Source: a virus. Taken from it: a DNA stretch of 32,659 bases. Location of the stretch: positions 1-32,659 of the IMG/VR virus record IMGVR_UViG_3300033153_007833; one strand, written 5' to 3'. Position 1 is the first letter of the stretch; each line of letters opens with the position of its first letter. The translations under genes and the position numbers were made by a program. Below are positions 20,032 to 27,436 of this stretch, piece by piece. Under the pieces are notes generated by a model. It saw only the letters and a program-made list of their open reading frames with translations. It was not told where the DNA came from and made no database searches.

Positions 20032-20716
20032 GGAGCTTTTCTCCTCTTGGGGCATAGATGCTTATTACCTTGCCTCCACACTTCTTGCACACTTTTGTGG
20101 ACGCTGTTCTTCTGTGTATGGAATATCCAAGAGGTACAAGTAGAGATATAAGAAGTGTAGGGGCTGCCAACATGATACCTATGATGTAAAGGAGCAGCTC
20201 TACCCAAAATGTACCGGCCACTTTTGTTGCACCTGTGCCTATGGTGCCACAGTCTTCACAGATGACATCTCCTTGTATTTTACCCTTAGTTGTCTTTTTG
20301 GCTTCTTTTTGGATAACTTTTTTAATATAAATTGTTACACCGTATTTGCCTGTATCTTCTGCTTCACCTGATGATATGATATACGTTTGGATATAGCCAC
20401 CTTTTTTGATGAAATTAAATAGTTCTTTGGCTATATCACTGCTTAGGTTTCCTAGTTGGTTCCCATCAAGATAGACCCCACATGCAACATCCCCTTCATA
20501 TAGATAGAAGTCTATATCCAAGGTCAGCCCCTCTTTGGCATAGATCTTGATGAGTGTTTGTCTGCTGACGTTGTCATCATTTTTATAGGTAACACCTACT
20601 ATATTTGTGGTAAAAGTATTTGCTTGACCTTGGGTGCCTTGTGGTTTAGGAAGATCTGACAGTTCTTGTGTCATGGTTATTTTTGTAATATTGGTTTTTG
20701 AGGAATTTCCAAACAT
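20003..20716 (-). CDS. HIRAN-like membrane protein with a split zinc ribbon
   Basis: A 237-aa protein. Residues about 36-132 fit a HIRAN domain (NIVGVTYKNDDNVSRQTLIK, then DIDFYLYEGDVACGVYLDGN, then QLGNLSSDIAKEL), which binds DNA ends or stalled forks in other proteins. Cys153/Cys156 (CEDC) and Cys210/Cys213 (CKKC) would build one zinc ribbon, but a membrane hairpin (about 171-199) lies between them. It is the only minus-strand gene between repressor and PR, and its upstream region is the PR operator. A damage- or DNA-sensing exclusion protein is an inference. Confidence 0.55.
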   Translation of the reverse strand: MFGNSSKTNITKITMTQELSDLPKPQGTQGQANTFTTNIVGVTYKNDDNVSRQTLIKIYAKEGLTLDIDFYLYEGDVACGVYLDGNQLGNLSSDIAKELFNFIKKGGYIQTYIISSGEAEDTGKYGVTIYIKKVIQKEAKKTTKGKIQGDVICEDCGTIGTGATKVAGTFWVELLLYIIGIMLAAPTLLISLLVPLGYSIHRRTASTKVCKKCGGKVISIYAPRGEKLLKEMGFVEA

Positions 20717-20752
20717 AATAATGACCTTTTATGATTATTTTAAATAATATGC

Positions 20753-20782
20753 TTGACATTTATAAACAATTTAGTTTATAAT
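20753..20782 (+). promoter_or_regulatory. Rightward early promoter (PR-like)
   Basis: Perfect consensus boxes TTGACA (20753-20758) and TATAAT (20777-20782) with 18 bp between. Transcription would start near 20789 and run into the CII-like gene and replication genes. Its reverse complement is nearly identical to the PL block at 17436-17467. Confidence 0.85.
20760..20781. promoter_or_regulatory. Operator OR: TTATAAAC-N6-GTTTATAA
   Basis: Perfect palindrome in the spacer and -10 of PR, with the same halves as OL (17437-17458); only one of the six central bases differs when aligned in the same sense. It is also 35 bp before the start of the HIRAN-like gene on the minus strand. Confidence 0.8.
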
Positions 20783-20789
20783 ACACTTC

Positions 20790-20827
20790 GAGCACTTTAT
20801 AACACTCCGTAACAAGAGCATTATAAC
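20790..20827 (+). repeat. Two related repeats in the PR leader
   Basis: GAGCACTTTATAAC (20790-20803) and GAGCATTATAAC (20816-20827) differ by two inserted bases. They lie just after the start of transcription and contain a half-operator-like TTATAAC. A weak extra site for repressor or Cro-like protein is possible. Confidence 0.35.
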
Positions 20828-20841
20828 GAAGCTTAGATTTA

Positions 20842-20924
20842 GTCTGCTTTGGTGGCGGATGGTTGGTTTTGGCTGAACTCCTTTACTCCCATCCCCTACC
20901 AAAGCAGACATAAGGAGTTCAACC
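20842..20924 (+). promoter_or_regulatory. Two-state leader RNA that can hide the SD of the CII-like gene
   Basis: Hairpin A: 20842-20862 pairs with 20889-20909 (21 positions, 19 Watson-Crick, one G-U, one mismatch). Its loop holds GGCTGAACTCCTT (20871-20883), which is complementary at 12 of 13 positions to AAGGAGTTCAACC (20912-20924), the SD and bases up to the ATG. The 2-nt gap between A and the SD is too short for a pseudoknot across 21 bp, so hairpin A and the SD-hiding hairpin B are exclusive. Confidence 0.65.
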
Positions 20925-21440
20925 ATGATAAAACCAACTCACATTTACAAAGCGATCTCTGAGGCCATAGATGCCTGGGGAGACCGAAACTACATTAATG
21001 CCCGGAGCCACTTGGCACAGGCACTTGGACTGCGTGGTAAAAATGCAGCTATCCAGCTTTCAAATATACTCAACTATAAAAGTTACAACCCAGTGTCACC
21101 AAAAGCTATGAAGCTCGGACAGCTTTCTGTCATTATGGATGAGCTTGACCAGGAAGGCGTGGCCCACATCTTAAACGGCATTGGTGATCCGCATGGACTT
21201 ATGGTCGTACCTAAAAAGATGGATGTTGCAGATCATGAGAACTTTCATAAGGCTGCAGATGATGCGATGCTTGAGAGTGATGATGTGTTTAAGGCTACAA
21301 AGCTTGCGCTTAGAGATGAAACACTCACGGATGATGAGCTTAAAGCAATCATCAAAGAGATAGACGAGTCAGAGAGTGCCACTGCCAAGTTAAAGGCTAT
21401 GGCTAAAGAGAGACTTAGAAAGATGGAGGAAGAGGGATGA
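20925..21440 (+). CDS. CII/Cox-like phage regulatory protein
   Basis: A 171-aa protein. Residues 5-75 match the phage CII-type regulators (PF06892-like): ISEAIDAWGDRNYINARSHL, then AQALGLRGKNAAIQLSNIL, then PKAMKLGQLSVIMDELDQEG. They have an HTH core with a long helical tail. The C-terminus is very charged (AMAKERLRKMEEEG). As first gene of the PR transcript it is placed like lambda cro/cII. Its translation may be set by the leader fold upstream. It may activate or repress genes in the lysis-lysogeny choice. Confidence 0.65.
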   Translation: MIKPTHIYKAISEAIDAWGDRNYINARSHLAQALGLRGKNAAIQLSNILNYKSYNPVSPKAMKLGQLSVIMDELDQEGVAHILNGIGDPHGLMVVPKKMDVADHENFHKAADDAMLESDDVFKATKLALRDETLTDDELKAIIKEIDESESATAKLKAMAKERLRKMEEEG

Positions 21441-21769
21441 ATGACTGGGATTACGGTGATAACATAGACCAGCACGTCAAACTTGACTTCACGCAGAGCT
21501 TTGATGAGCAGATAAGCAGACTCAAGAGTAAGAGCGGCGGAGCATTTAAGCGAGGGTCACATAATTACTATGTACTCCGTGCACTGTTTGCAGGACATAC
21601 CATAGATGATTATGCAAACAAACCTATGGGTGGTAATGGATTTCCGTTAAACAATGTCCGCACACGCGTGGCTGATCTTCGTAAAGAGTGGAACATCTGC
21701 ATAGGTTCAAGGAAAGTGTGCGATGCTCAGTACAAAGAGTATCAGATATACGGCAGGGAGGGGAACTGA
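21437..21769 (+). CDS. Winged-helix-type small protein
   Basis: A 110-aa protein starting in ATGA overlap. The pattern RGSHNYYVLRALFAGHTIDD then GGNGFPLNNVRTRVADLRKE and NICIGSRKV fits phage helix-turn-helix proteins with a GxxLTxxxAxxxxGxxRLxARIxDLR-like text. They are often encoded beside replication genes. It probably binds DNA. The exact role, in replication or regulation, is unknown. Its stop overlaps the ATG of the helicase gene. Confidence 0.6.
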   Translation: MNDWDYGDNIDQHVKLDFTQSFDEQISRLKSKSGGAFKRGSHNYYVLRALFAGHTIDDYANKPMGGNGFPLNNVRTRVADLRKEWNICIGSRKVCDAQYKEYQIYGREGN

Positions 21770-23022
21770 TGGACAATCTGTATAATCTCAACATCGAACG
21801 TGCCTTGTTGGCTTCTATCATCTTCGAGCCGTGGGCTGAAAGTGTGCAGAGGCTCTTCTCACAGGTCTCCTCACATGACTTTTACTTACCATTTCATCAA
21901 CATCTTTTTAGCGCGTGTTACAGACTACAGGCTGAGGGTAAGCCGATAGATGAAGAGTTTACCCGTGCACTATTGCAGAAGGAAGGAAGTTTTGATGAAG
22001 TAGCGATGCTGGATCTATTGACTACCAATCCTATAAGTAATATAGGTGCGTATGTGAATGACCTTAAAGAGCAGTCACAGAAGCGTGCGTTGGTAGCATT
22101 GGCAACACAGATCAAAATGCAGATCATAGAAGATGATATATCTCCTACAGAAGTGATAGACGGCACCATGAAGCGGGTAGAGCATATCGCTGAAGGTGGT
22201 TCACTTACGATCAACCGCAAGAGTATCTTCGACTCAGAGGCAAAAGAGCCTGATTTCCACTGTAAGGAGTGGCTGCCAATTCCGAAGGGAACCGTGACGC
22301 TCATCTCTGCTCCCGGAGGTACGGGTAAGACCTGGCTTATATTACAGCTTGCATACCGTATTGCACGTGAGGGTAAGCGAGTGTTCTTATGGTTGAGTGA
22401 AGACCCGGAGGGGATCGTCCGCAGCAGGTTCAATGCCATACTTGAGAAGATCATCAGAATACACGGTGAGATAGACAAAAACCTTATAGAAGTGAGCTAT
22501 GACGCGCCTATGTTGTTGCTTGAAGGTGGACGCGGGTCCATGAAGATGTCCTCAAAATTCTATGCACTCAAAAGAGAACTTAGAGAATATGATGTGATCA
22601 TCAAAGATCCGCTTCTTGCATTTTACGGTGGAGATGAGAACGACAACTCGCAGGCACGCATCTTCATGCAGCCATTCCTTGACTGGGTGAAGGGCAGTGA
22701 GAAGTCCATCATCTTCCTGCATCACAGCAAAAAAGGAGATGCGAACGGTTCAACCAGGACACGTGGAGCAGGTGCCTTTGTAGATGCTGCACGTTGTGTG
22801 TATGATGTAGACAAGATCACCATCAGTAAGTCGGGAGAGAAGAAGCCTGACCCTATGAGCTCACACATGAGGAAGATCACTGTCACCAAGGACAACTATG
22901 GAGCCGCGCAGCACTTGGGTGGGTTTAGTGTAGAGAGGGAGATAACTCCTCAGAACAGTGCACGAAGCTTTGAGATAGTGTATGATGGCGGTGATGAACT
23001 TTCAATGCCACATATGGATTAA
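21769..23022 (+). CDS. DnaB-like replicative helicase
   Basis: ATG 21769 (TGATG overlap, SD AGGGAGGGG) gives 417 aa; an earlier ATG at 21688 would overlap the previous gene by 27 codons. Residues 5-105 resemble the DnaB N-terminal domain (ERALLASIIFEP, HDFYLPFHQHLF). Residues about 165-400 form a RecA/RepA-like ATPase (AAA_25) with Walker A APGGTGKTW (181-189), YDVIIKDPLLAFYGG as Walker B region and SIIFLHHSKKG sensor. It would unwind the phage origin after loading by the initiator encoded next. Confidence 0.8.
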   Translation: MDNLYNLNIERALLASIIFEPWAESVQRLFSQVSSHDFYLPFHQHLFSACYRLQAEGKPIDEEFTRALLQKEGSFDEVAMLDLLTTNPISNIGAYVNDLKEQSQKRALVALATQIKMQIIEDDISPTEVIDGTMKRVEHIAEGGSLTINRKSIFDSEAKEPDFHCKEWLPIPKGTVTLISAPGGTGKTWLILQLAYRIAREGKRVFLWLSEDPEGIVRSRFNAILEKIIRIHGEIDKNLIEVSYDAPMLLLEGGRGSMKMSSKFYALKRELREYDVIIKDPLLAFYGGDENDNSQARIFMQPFLDWVKGSEKSIIFLHHSKKGDANGSTRTRGAGAFVDAARCVYDVDKITISKSGEKKPDPMSSHMRKITVTKDNYGAAQHLGGFSVEREITPQNSARSFEIVYDGGDELSMPHMD

Positions 23023-23040
23023 CAGGGAGGTAAGTAACAA

Positions 23041-23853
23041 ATGAGAATTAATTACATAAAACTGCCTACAGACTATGTGCTTGAACTGAAACAGAAAGGT
23101 ATTGCCGGCAGGCGTAAGGCAATGGCTTTTGCAGACTATATAGATGATATCGAGCGAGGTGACTTTAACTCTATTCGATTTTATGCCAATGCCTGGAATG
23201 TTGGGAAAAGTACAGCCGAGAGATGGATCAAGAACTTTAAAGATGAGATAGATCTTGCTGTTGCCCATTGGGAACTTAAAAACAATCAACACTATAACTA
23301 CGAAAAAAAACAAGTGGGACAAATGGGACACCAAGAGCGGGACAAATGGGACACCCAAGAAGCCCAAGCTAACGTCATTTGTGAAGAAAAGGCGGGACAA
23401 ATGGGACACCAAGAGCGGGACAAAGCTCTTAATAAATATGATGATAATAACGCACGCGTGTACGAAAGATTGTTTGATGACCTTTTTAACATCTACAATA
23501 TGAACTCAGACTTCCCAGGCAGTAGAGATAAGGCAAAAGATGAGTATATCAAGATGTGCCACACCGTTAAACACATAGACCTTGTACGATCTACAGTCTT
23601 ATATCTACATGATCCCAAGCGTGACGGCAAACTAAACAACCTTTCAAACTTCCTCAAAAATGAAGTCTATATCAACTACATGCCAAAGTACATTAGAGTA
23701 TTTACCAAGGGTGTATGGATGCAAGGTGAATACGACAGAGACAAAGAAACCTTCACCAGCACAGACGGAGAGCAGATGAAAGTACTCGCAGAGGTATTCA
23801 CCAGCAAGTTCACAAAAGGTGAGATTGAATTTATAAGAGAGGTTGCTGCATGA
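23041..23853 (+). CDS. O-like replication initiator with origin iterons in its gene
   Basis: A 270-aa protein behind GGGAGG. Residues 1-75 are a winged HTH (FNSIRFYANAWNVGKSTAER then WIKNFKDEI). Residues about 92-128 contain GQMGHQERDK twice, encoded by DNA iterons. The C-terminal part (about 140-270) is helical and would bind the helicase or loader. The layout, an N-terminal DNA-binding domain followed by a repeat-encoded linker and C-terminal partner domain, equals that of lambda O. The start, AAATGAG at 23041, is the first ATG. Confidence 0.75.
   Translation: MRINYIKLPTDYVLELKQKGIAGRRKAMAFADYIDDIERGDFNSIRFYANAWNVGKSTAERWIKNFKDEIDLAVAHWELKNNQHYNYEKKQVGQMGHQERDKWDTQEAQANVICEEKAGQMGHQERDKALNKYDDNNARVYERLFDDLFNIYNMNSDFPGSRDKAKDEYIKMCHTVKHIDLVRSTVLYLHDPKRDGKLNNLSNFLKNEVYINYMPKYIRVFTKGVWMQGEYDRDKETFTSTDGEQMKVLAEVFTSKFTKGEIEFIREVAA
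23316..23424 (+). other. Putative replication origin (iterons)
   Basis: Seven copies of GGGACA at 23316, 23325, 23339, 23348, 23394, 23403 and 23417. A 31-bp block (23316-23346) is repeated exactly at 23394-23424, 78 bp apart and thus in frame. An AT-rich stretch follows (23428-23450), as an unwinding element would. Iterons inside the initiator gene are the lambdoid pattern. Confidence 0.65.
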
Positions 23854-24146
23854 GTGAAGTGATAGTGATGCAAGATGGATTTATGATTGGTACCTGGTTA
23901 GCCAGATACTTTGGGCTTGACTCTCGATACTTCTCAAAGCTAAACAGCAGGAAGAGTATCACCCTTAATCATTTGGTTGAAGTGAAAAGCTTTGAAGGGA
24001 TTGTATTTGTTTCTATCCCTAAAGATATCCAACAGCACATACGAGAAGGATATATGGCGGGGAAGATAGAGAGTGGTGATGATCTGTCTGAGTATGATCA
24101 TGTGTTTGATCTAACCAACCAAACAAAGATAGGATTTTGGATATGA
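23850..24146 (+). CDS. Unknown small protein
   Basis: A 98-aa protein in ATGA overlap with the initiator gene and, at its end, with the HNH gene. The N-terminal half contains MIGTWLARYFGLDSRYFSKL, which reads like an HTH; the rest is mixed (KSFEGIVFVSIPKDIQQHIR). It may act in DNA binding near replication or packaging. No family recognised. Confidence 0.55.
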   Translation: MSEVIVMQDGFMIGTWLARYFGLDSRYFSKLNSRKSITLNHLVEVKSFEGIVFVSIPKDIQQHIREGYMAGKIESGDDLSEYDHVFDLTNQTKIGFWI

Positions 24147-24568
24147 GTAAGAGACTGTGTAATATTCATGGACTATGGACCAAGACAGATAAGCAGTCTT
24201 GGTGTCCTAAGTGTAAAACTACTTCCACTAGAGAGTATGATAAAAAATATAGAAACCAAGAAGCAAGTAAGTTCTATCATAGTCGCGAGTGGAAGAGAGT
24301 GAGAGGATTACAACTAAGTAAACATCCTTTATGTGTAGAGTGTAAACGACCAGCAACTATTGTGGATCACATCATAGAGATAGAAGATGGTGGTGCCAAG
24401 TTATCACTATCAAACCTCCAATCAATGTGTTTAACTCATCACAATATGAAGACAGCAGAGCAGAAAGCACAGAGGGGAGGGGCGGTCAAATCTCTACAGA
24501 CTAAAGACCGAAACACCGAGCCTCCTTCTAAACTTTCACAAAAACTGTTTCATGGGGGTACCCTATGA
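24143..24568 (+). CDS. HNH endonuclease
   Basis: ATG 24143 (ATGA overlap) gives 141 aa. An N-terminal zinc knuckle has Cys6 and Cys21/Cys24. The HNH core has CVECKRPATIVDHI (Cys64, Cys67, Asp75-His76), Asn91 in SNLQSMCLTHHN, His99/His100 and Cys96. HNH proteins next to terminase genes (HK97 gp74 type) bind terminase and help cut packaged DNA at cos sites. Position and size fit that role here, so the phage is likely to package from cos. Confidence 0.85.
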   Translation: MSKRLCNIHGLWTKTDKQSWCPKCKTTSTREYDKKYRNQEASKFYHSREWKRVRGLQLSKHPLCVECKRPATIVDHIIEIEDGGAKLSLSNLQSMCLTHHNMKTAEQKAQRGGAVKSLQTKDRNTEPPSKLSQKLFHGGTL

Positions 24569-25170
24569 ATGTAACAAAGGATGTAACAGATTATAAGGAG
24601 TATGAAGAGATAGACTGGGAGTCTATGCAGTGGGATTATGAGAATAGCAAGATTGGAATGAAAAAACTTGGTGAAAAGTATGGAACTTATCCTATGCAGA
24701 TCTCACGTGAAGCAAAAAAGAGAAAGTGGGTTAAATATGATCCAGTGAAGATGGCACTTGATAAGTATGAGAATAAACCTGCAGTAGTTAATCATAATGG
24801 AATGCTTGATACTGTAGCTGTTCGTAAAATATATGAGATTGTTGAAGAGCTTGGTGATAATTATAGTCCAGTAGATGAACCACTTGTTGTGATGTACGCA
24901 AAAAATTATCAAAGATATTTAAGACTTGAATCTATTGTGGATAAAGAAGGGGAAGTTTGTATCAGTCCTAAGGCTGGTGCTACATATATGAATCCACATT
25001 TTTCAGCACTTCAAGCAGTGATCTCAAACATGGCAAAACTTGGGGATAAATTAGGACTGTCGATAGCATCACGAAAAAGAATAGGTATATCTCTTGGGGC
25101 AAAAGAGAAGACAAAAAGCCTTTTTGATATTGTAGAGGATCTCAGTCAGGATGGTGATATAGATGTCTAG
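24565..25170 (+). CDS. terS: Terminase small subunit, P27 family
   Basis: A 201-aa protein in ATGA overlap with the HNH gene. The N-terminal part has an HTH-like NSKIGMKKLGEKYGTYPMQI SREAKKRKW-type region. The C-terminal part has YMNPHFSALQAVISNMAKLG then KLGLSIASRKRI, diagnostic of the P27/Terminase_4 family. It binds the packaging site and recruits the large subunit. It overlaps the large subunit gene by 8 nt. Length is a little above the family's usual 150-180 aa because of the longer N-terminus. Confidence 0.88.
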   Translation: MNVTKDVTDYKEYEEIDWESMQWDYENSKIGMKKLGEKYGTYPMQISREAKKRKWVKYDPVKMALDKYENKPAVVNHNGMLDTVAVRKIYEIVEELGDNYSPVDEPLVVMYAKNYQRYLRLESIVDKEGEVCISPKAGATYMNPHFSALQAVISNMAKLGDKLGLSIASRKRIGISLGAKEKTKSLFDIVEDLSQDGDIDV

Positions 25171-26800
25171 GATCACACCTTACTACGAGAAAACCTTTGA
25201 ACGTCATGAAGCTGATAAGTTGGCTGTGGAGCGTGGGGAGAAGCAGAACTTACGCTTTAATAAGAAGTTGGGGTTGTTGTATGTGACCATAATTCAGCAA
25301 CTAAAGCATTACAAGGGTTCTAAGGCAGCAGAACTGATAGAGCTTGAAGATTGGCAAAAGAAAGCAATAGCTGTTTTATTTGGTTGGCAGCGTCAAAAAG
25401 AAGATGGTACCTGGGTAAGACGTTTTAGGACCGCTTTTGTTTTTATGCCACGCAAGAATGGTAAGACTATCTTTGGTGCTGCATGTGGTGTAGCTGATAT
25501 GATAGTGAGAGAAGAGCAGGGTGGTGAGGTTGTTTTCTTTGCTACGAAACGGGATCAGGCTAAACTTGCTTATGCTCCTGCCAAGTATATGCTTGAAAAT
25601 CATGTGGATCTAAAAAAGCATACAAAAGAGGTTTATGGACGATTGAAGTTTGACAGGAGTGATACAGAACTGTACACGCTTGGACGTGACTCTACAACAC
25701 TTGATGGTCTTAATGTCTCTTTTGGGCTTGCAGATGAACACCATGCACACAAGGATGACAGCCTTTGGGATGTTGTGAAGAGTTCTCAGATGGCCAGACG
25801 TGAGCCGTTTATGATGTCTATCACTACAGCTGGGTTTAACATCGCTTCACCTGCAAACAGGCTTTATGAATATTCCAAAAATGTACTCAATGGAGTGATA
25901 GAGGATGACTATCATTTTGCTTTCATAGCTGAAGCACCAAAAAAGCCGGATGATGATCCGGGTTGGTATTTTAAAGAAGAGGTTTGGGAGGCTGCTAATC
26001 CTAACTATGGGGTGAGTGTTGATAAAGAAGAGTTTGCCCTTGCTGCTAAAGAGGCATATGATAGACCAGATAAGCTAAACAACTTTTTAGTGAAGTATTT
26101 GAATGTATGGACCACCTCTGCTGAAAGTTTCATCCCTTTGAATAAGTGGTATGAGTGTGAGGGTGAAGTGCAGACAACAGGTAATATTATCGGTGGGCTT
26201 GATATGTCTCTTAGAGATGACTTCTCCTCTTATGCAAAAACGGTAAAGGTTGGAAATAAATACCATATCTCTGCAAAATTCTATATACCTAAAGCAAATA
26301 TACAGGACCGTGAACGTGAACTTCGTGTGCCACTTGCCAGCTGGGTGAACAGTGGACATATTACTGCGACACCTGGTGACAGCATCGATGATGAATATGT
26401 GCTAAACGATATAAGAGAAGATCTCGAAGATATGGAAGCGTTTTGCTATGATCCACATAGAGCAAAGCGTATAGTCAATGAACTGGAAGATAATGACGGG
26501 TATGAGAGTTGCATCCCTATACGTCAAGGGTTCATTACGCTCTCTGAACCTACGTCGTACTTTTTAAAGCTTGTAAAAGATGGTGACATCGTTCATAATG
26601 GATGTCCGGTTCTAACGTGGATGATCTCAAATGTAGCCATTTTAACTGATGCAGCGGGGAATATTAAGCCGGATAAGTCGGATTATAATAGAAAAATAGA
26701 TGGTTTCGCGGCTATTATAAACACTTTTGCCTACCTGATACATGAAGTTGACAAGGTAGAAACCTCTGTATATGAAGAGCGTGGGATGCGTTCGCTGTAA
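25163..26800 (+). CDS. terL: Terminase large subunit
   Basis: A 545-aa protein of the Terminase_1/HK97 gp2 type. The ATPase domain has Walker A MPRKNGKT (95-102) and Walker B with VSFGLADEHHAHKD (Asp191-Glu192). The nuclease domain begins with GGLDMSLRDD (Asp347) and has CYDPHRAKRIV further on. It pumps DNA into proheads and cuts concatemers. All motor motifs are intact. It follows the small subunit with overlapping ATGTCTAG. Confidence 0.93.
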   Translation: MSRITPYYEKTFERHEADKLAVERGEKQNLRFNKKLGLLYVTIIQQLKHYKGSKAAELIELEDWQKKAIAVLFGWQRQKEDGTWVRRFRTAFVFMPRKNGKTIFGAACGVADMIVREEQGGEVVFFATKRDQAKLAYAPAKYMLENHVDLKKHTKEVYGRLKFDRSDTELYTLGRDSTTLDGLNVSFGLADEHHAHKDDSLWDVVKSSQMARREPFMMSITTAGFNIASPANRLYEYSKNVLNGVIEDDYHFAFIAEAPKKPDDDPGWYFKEEVWEAANPNYGVSVDKEEFALAAKEAYDRPDKLNNFLVKYLNVWTTSAESFIPLNKWYECEGEVQTTGNIIGGLDMSLRDDFSSYAKTVKVGNKYHISAKFYIPKANIQDRERELRVPLASWVNSGHITATPGDSIDDEYVLNDIREDLEDMEAFCYDPHRAKRIVNELEDNDGYESCIPIRQGFITLSEPTSYFLKLVKDGDIVHNGCPVLTWMISNVAILTDAAGNIKPDKSDYNRKIDGFAAIINTFAYLIHEVDKVETSVYEERGMRSL

Positions 26801-26820
26801 ATTTAAAAAAAAGGACAACA

Positions 26821-27156
26821 ATGAAAATAGTTAATGAAGATGGTGTTTCTTTCGGAACAAAAATTTTAAGTGATGATGGCAAGGATATAGGTAATGATCT
26901 GAAGGTGACAGATATATCTATAGATTTGAGTGTGAATGAACCTGTAAAAGCACAAATCAGATGTTTGGTTCCTAAGTTTTCTGTAGAGGTGCTGCCAGAG
27001 AATTTAATCATGATACAAGATACAAGCTTGCTTGATGCAACTATTGCTTCATTGGAGACATTAATGATCCACGATATGTCCAAAGATGTACGAAATGGGC
27101 TTAATAATATACACTCACTTATCACTGCACAACTAAAACTTTTAGAAATTTCGTAA
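26821..27156 (+). CDS. Unknown small protein after terminase
   Basis: A 111-aa protein behind AAAGGA. The first half is beta-rich and polar (FGTKILSDDGKDIGNDLKVT then DISIDLSVNEPVKAQIRCL); the second is helical (SLETLMIHDMSKDVRNGLNN). I recognise no family. Its position between terminase and portal is one where phages often carry optional genes. A strand-rich half followed by a helix might suit a decoration or accessory packaging role. Confidence 0.5.
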   Translation: MKIVNEDGVSFGTKILSDDGKDIGNDLKVTDISIDLSVNEPVKAQIRCLVPKFSVEVLPENLIMIQDTSLLDATIASLETLMIHDMSKDVRNGLNNIHSLITAQLKLLEIS

Positions 27157-27167
27157 CTTTTTATAAC

Positions 27168-27189
27168 AGTGGGAACGATTGTTCTCACT
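27168..27189 (+). promoter_or_regulatory. Hairpin between packaging and portal genes
   Basis: AGTGGGAAC (27168-27176) pairs with GTTCTCACT (27181-27189) over 9 positions including one G-U, loop GATT. No T-run follows on either strand. It may tune expression between genes or protect RNA ends. Confidence 0.4.
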
Positions 27190-27226
27190 AATGATGTCAC
27201 AATCTGGAAAATTTGGAAGGATTGTG

Positions 27227-27436
27227 ATGACGGACGAGCTTAGACAGATACTACTTTATAGATTTTTGATGTTAGTACTCTTTGCTATTATGTCTGCTGC
27301 CTTTCTTATGTTTCCACTTGATGGAGCTGAGAAGTATCCCTTTCAAATCTCACTAGGCTTAACGCTTATCATCCTCCCACTTATGACGATCATAGACATC
27401 AATGAACTTTTAAGGGCTACCGATGAGCCTAAATAA
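27227..27436 (+). CDS. Two-pass membrane microprotein
   Basis: ATG 27227 behind GGAAGGA gives 69 aa; an earlier TTG or ATG up to 27179 lies in the hairpin and is less likely. Segments about 10-30 (FLMLVLFAIMSAAFLMFPL) and 37-55 (ISLGLTLIILPLMTIIDI) are hydrophobic. It overlaps the portal start by 14 bp. A second holin or a portal-docking factor could be imagined, but no function is known. Confidence 0.55.
   Translation: MTDELRQILLYRFLMLVLFAIMSAAFLMFPLDGAEKYPFQISLGLTLIILPLMTIIDINELLRATDEPK

Noticed and set aside
23298-23503. Other open frames over the iterons, on both strands
   Set aside because: They are shadows caused by the repeated, stop-free GGGACA blocks; the initiator frame has the SD and the domain content.
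23990-24600. cos site near HNH/terminase genes
   Set aside because: Expected from the packaging type, but no distinctive end sequence can be recognised without read-end data.
27179-27226. Longer start for the small membrane protein before the portal
   Set aside because: TTG 27179 and ATG 27191 lie in or just behind a hairpin without SD; ATG 27227 has GGAAGGA.
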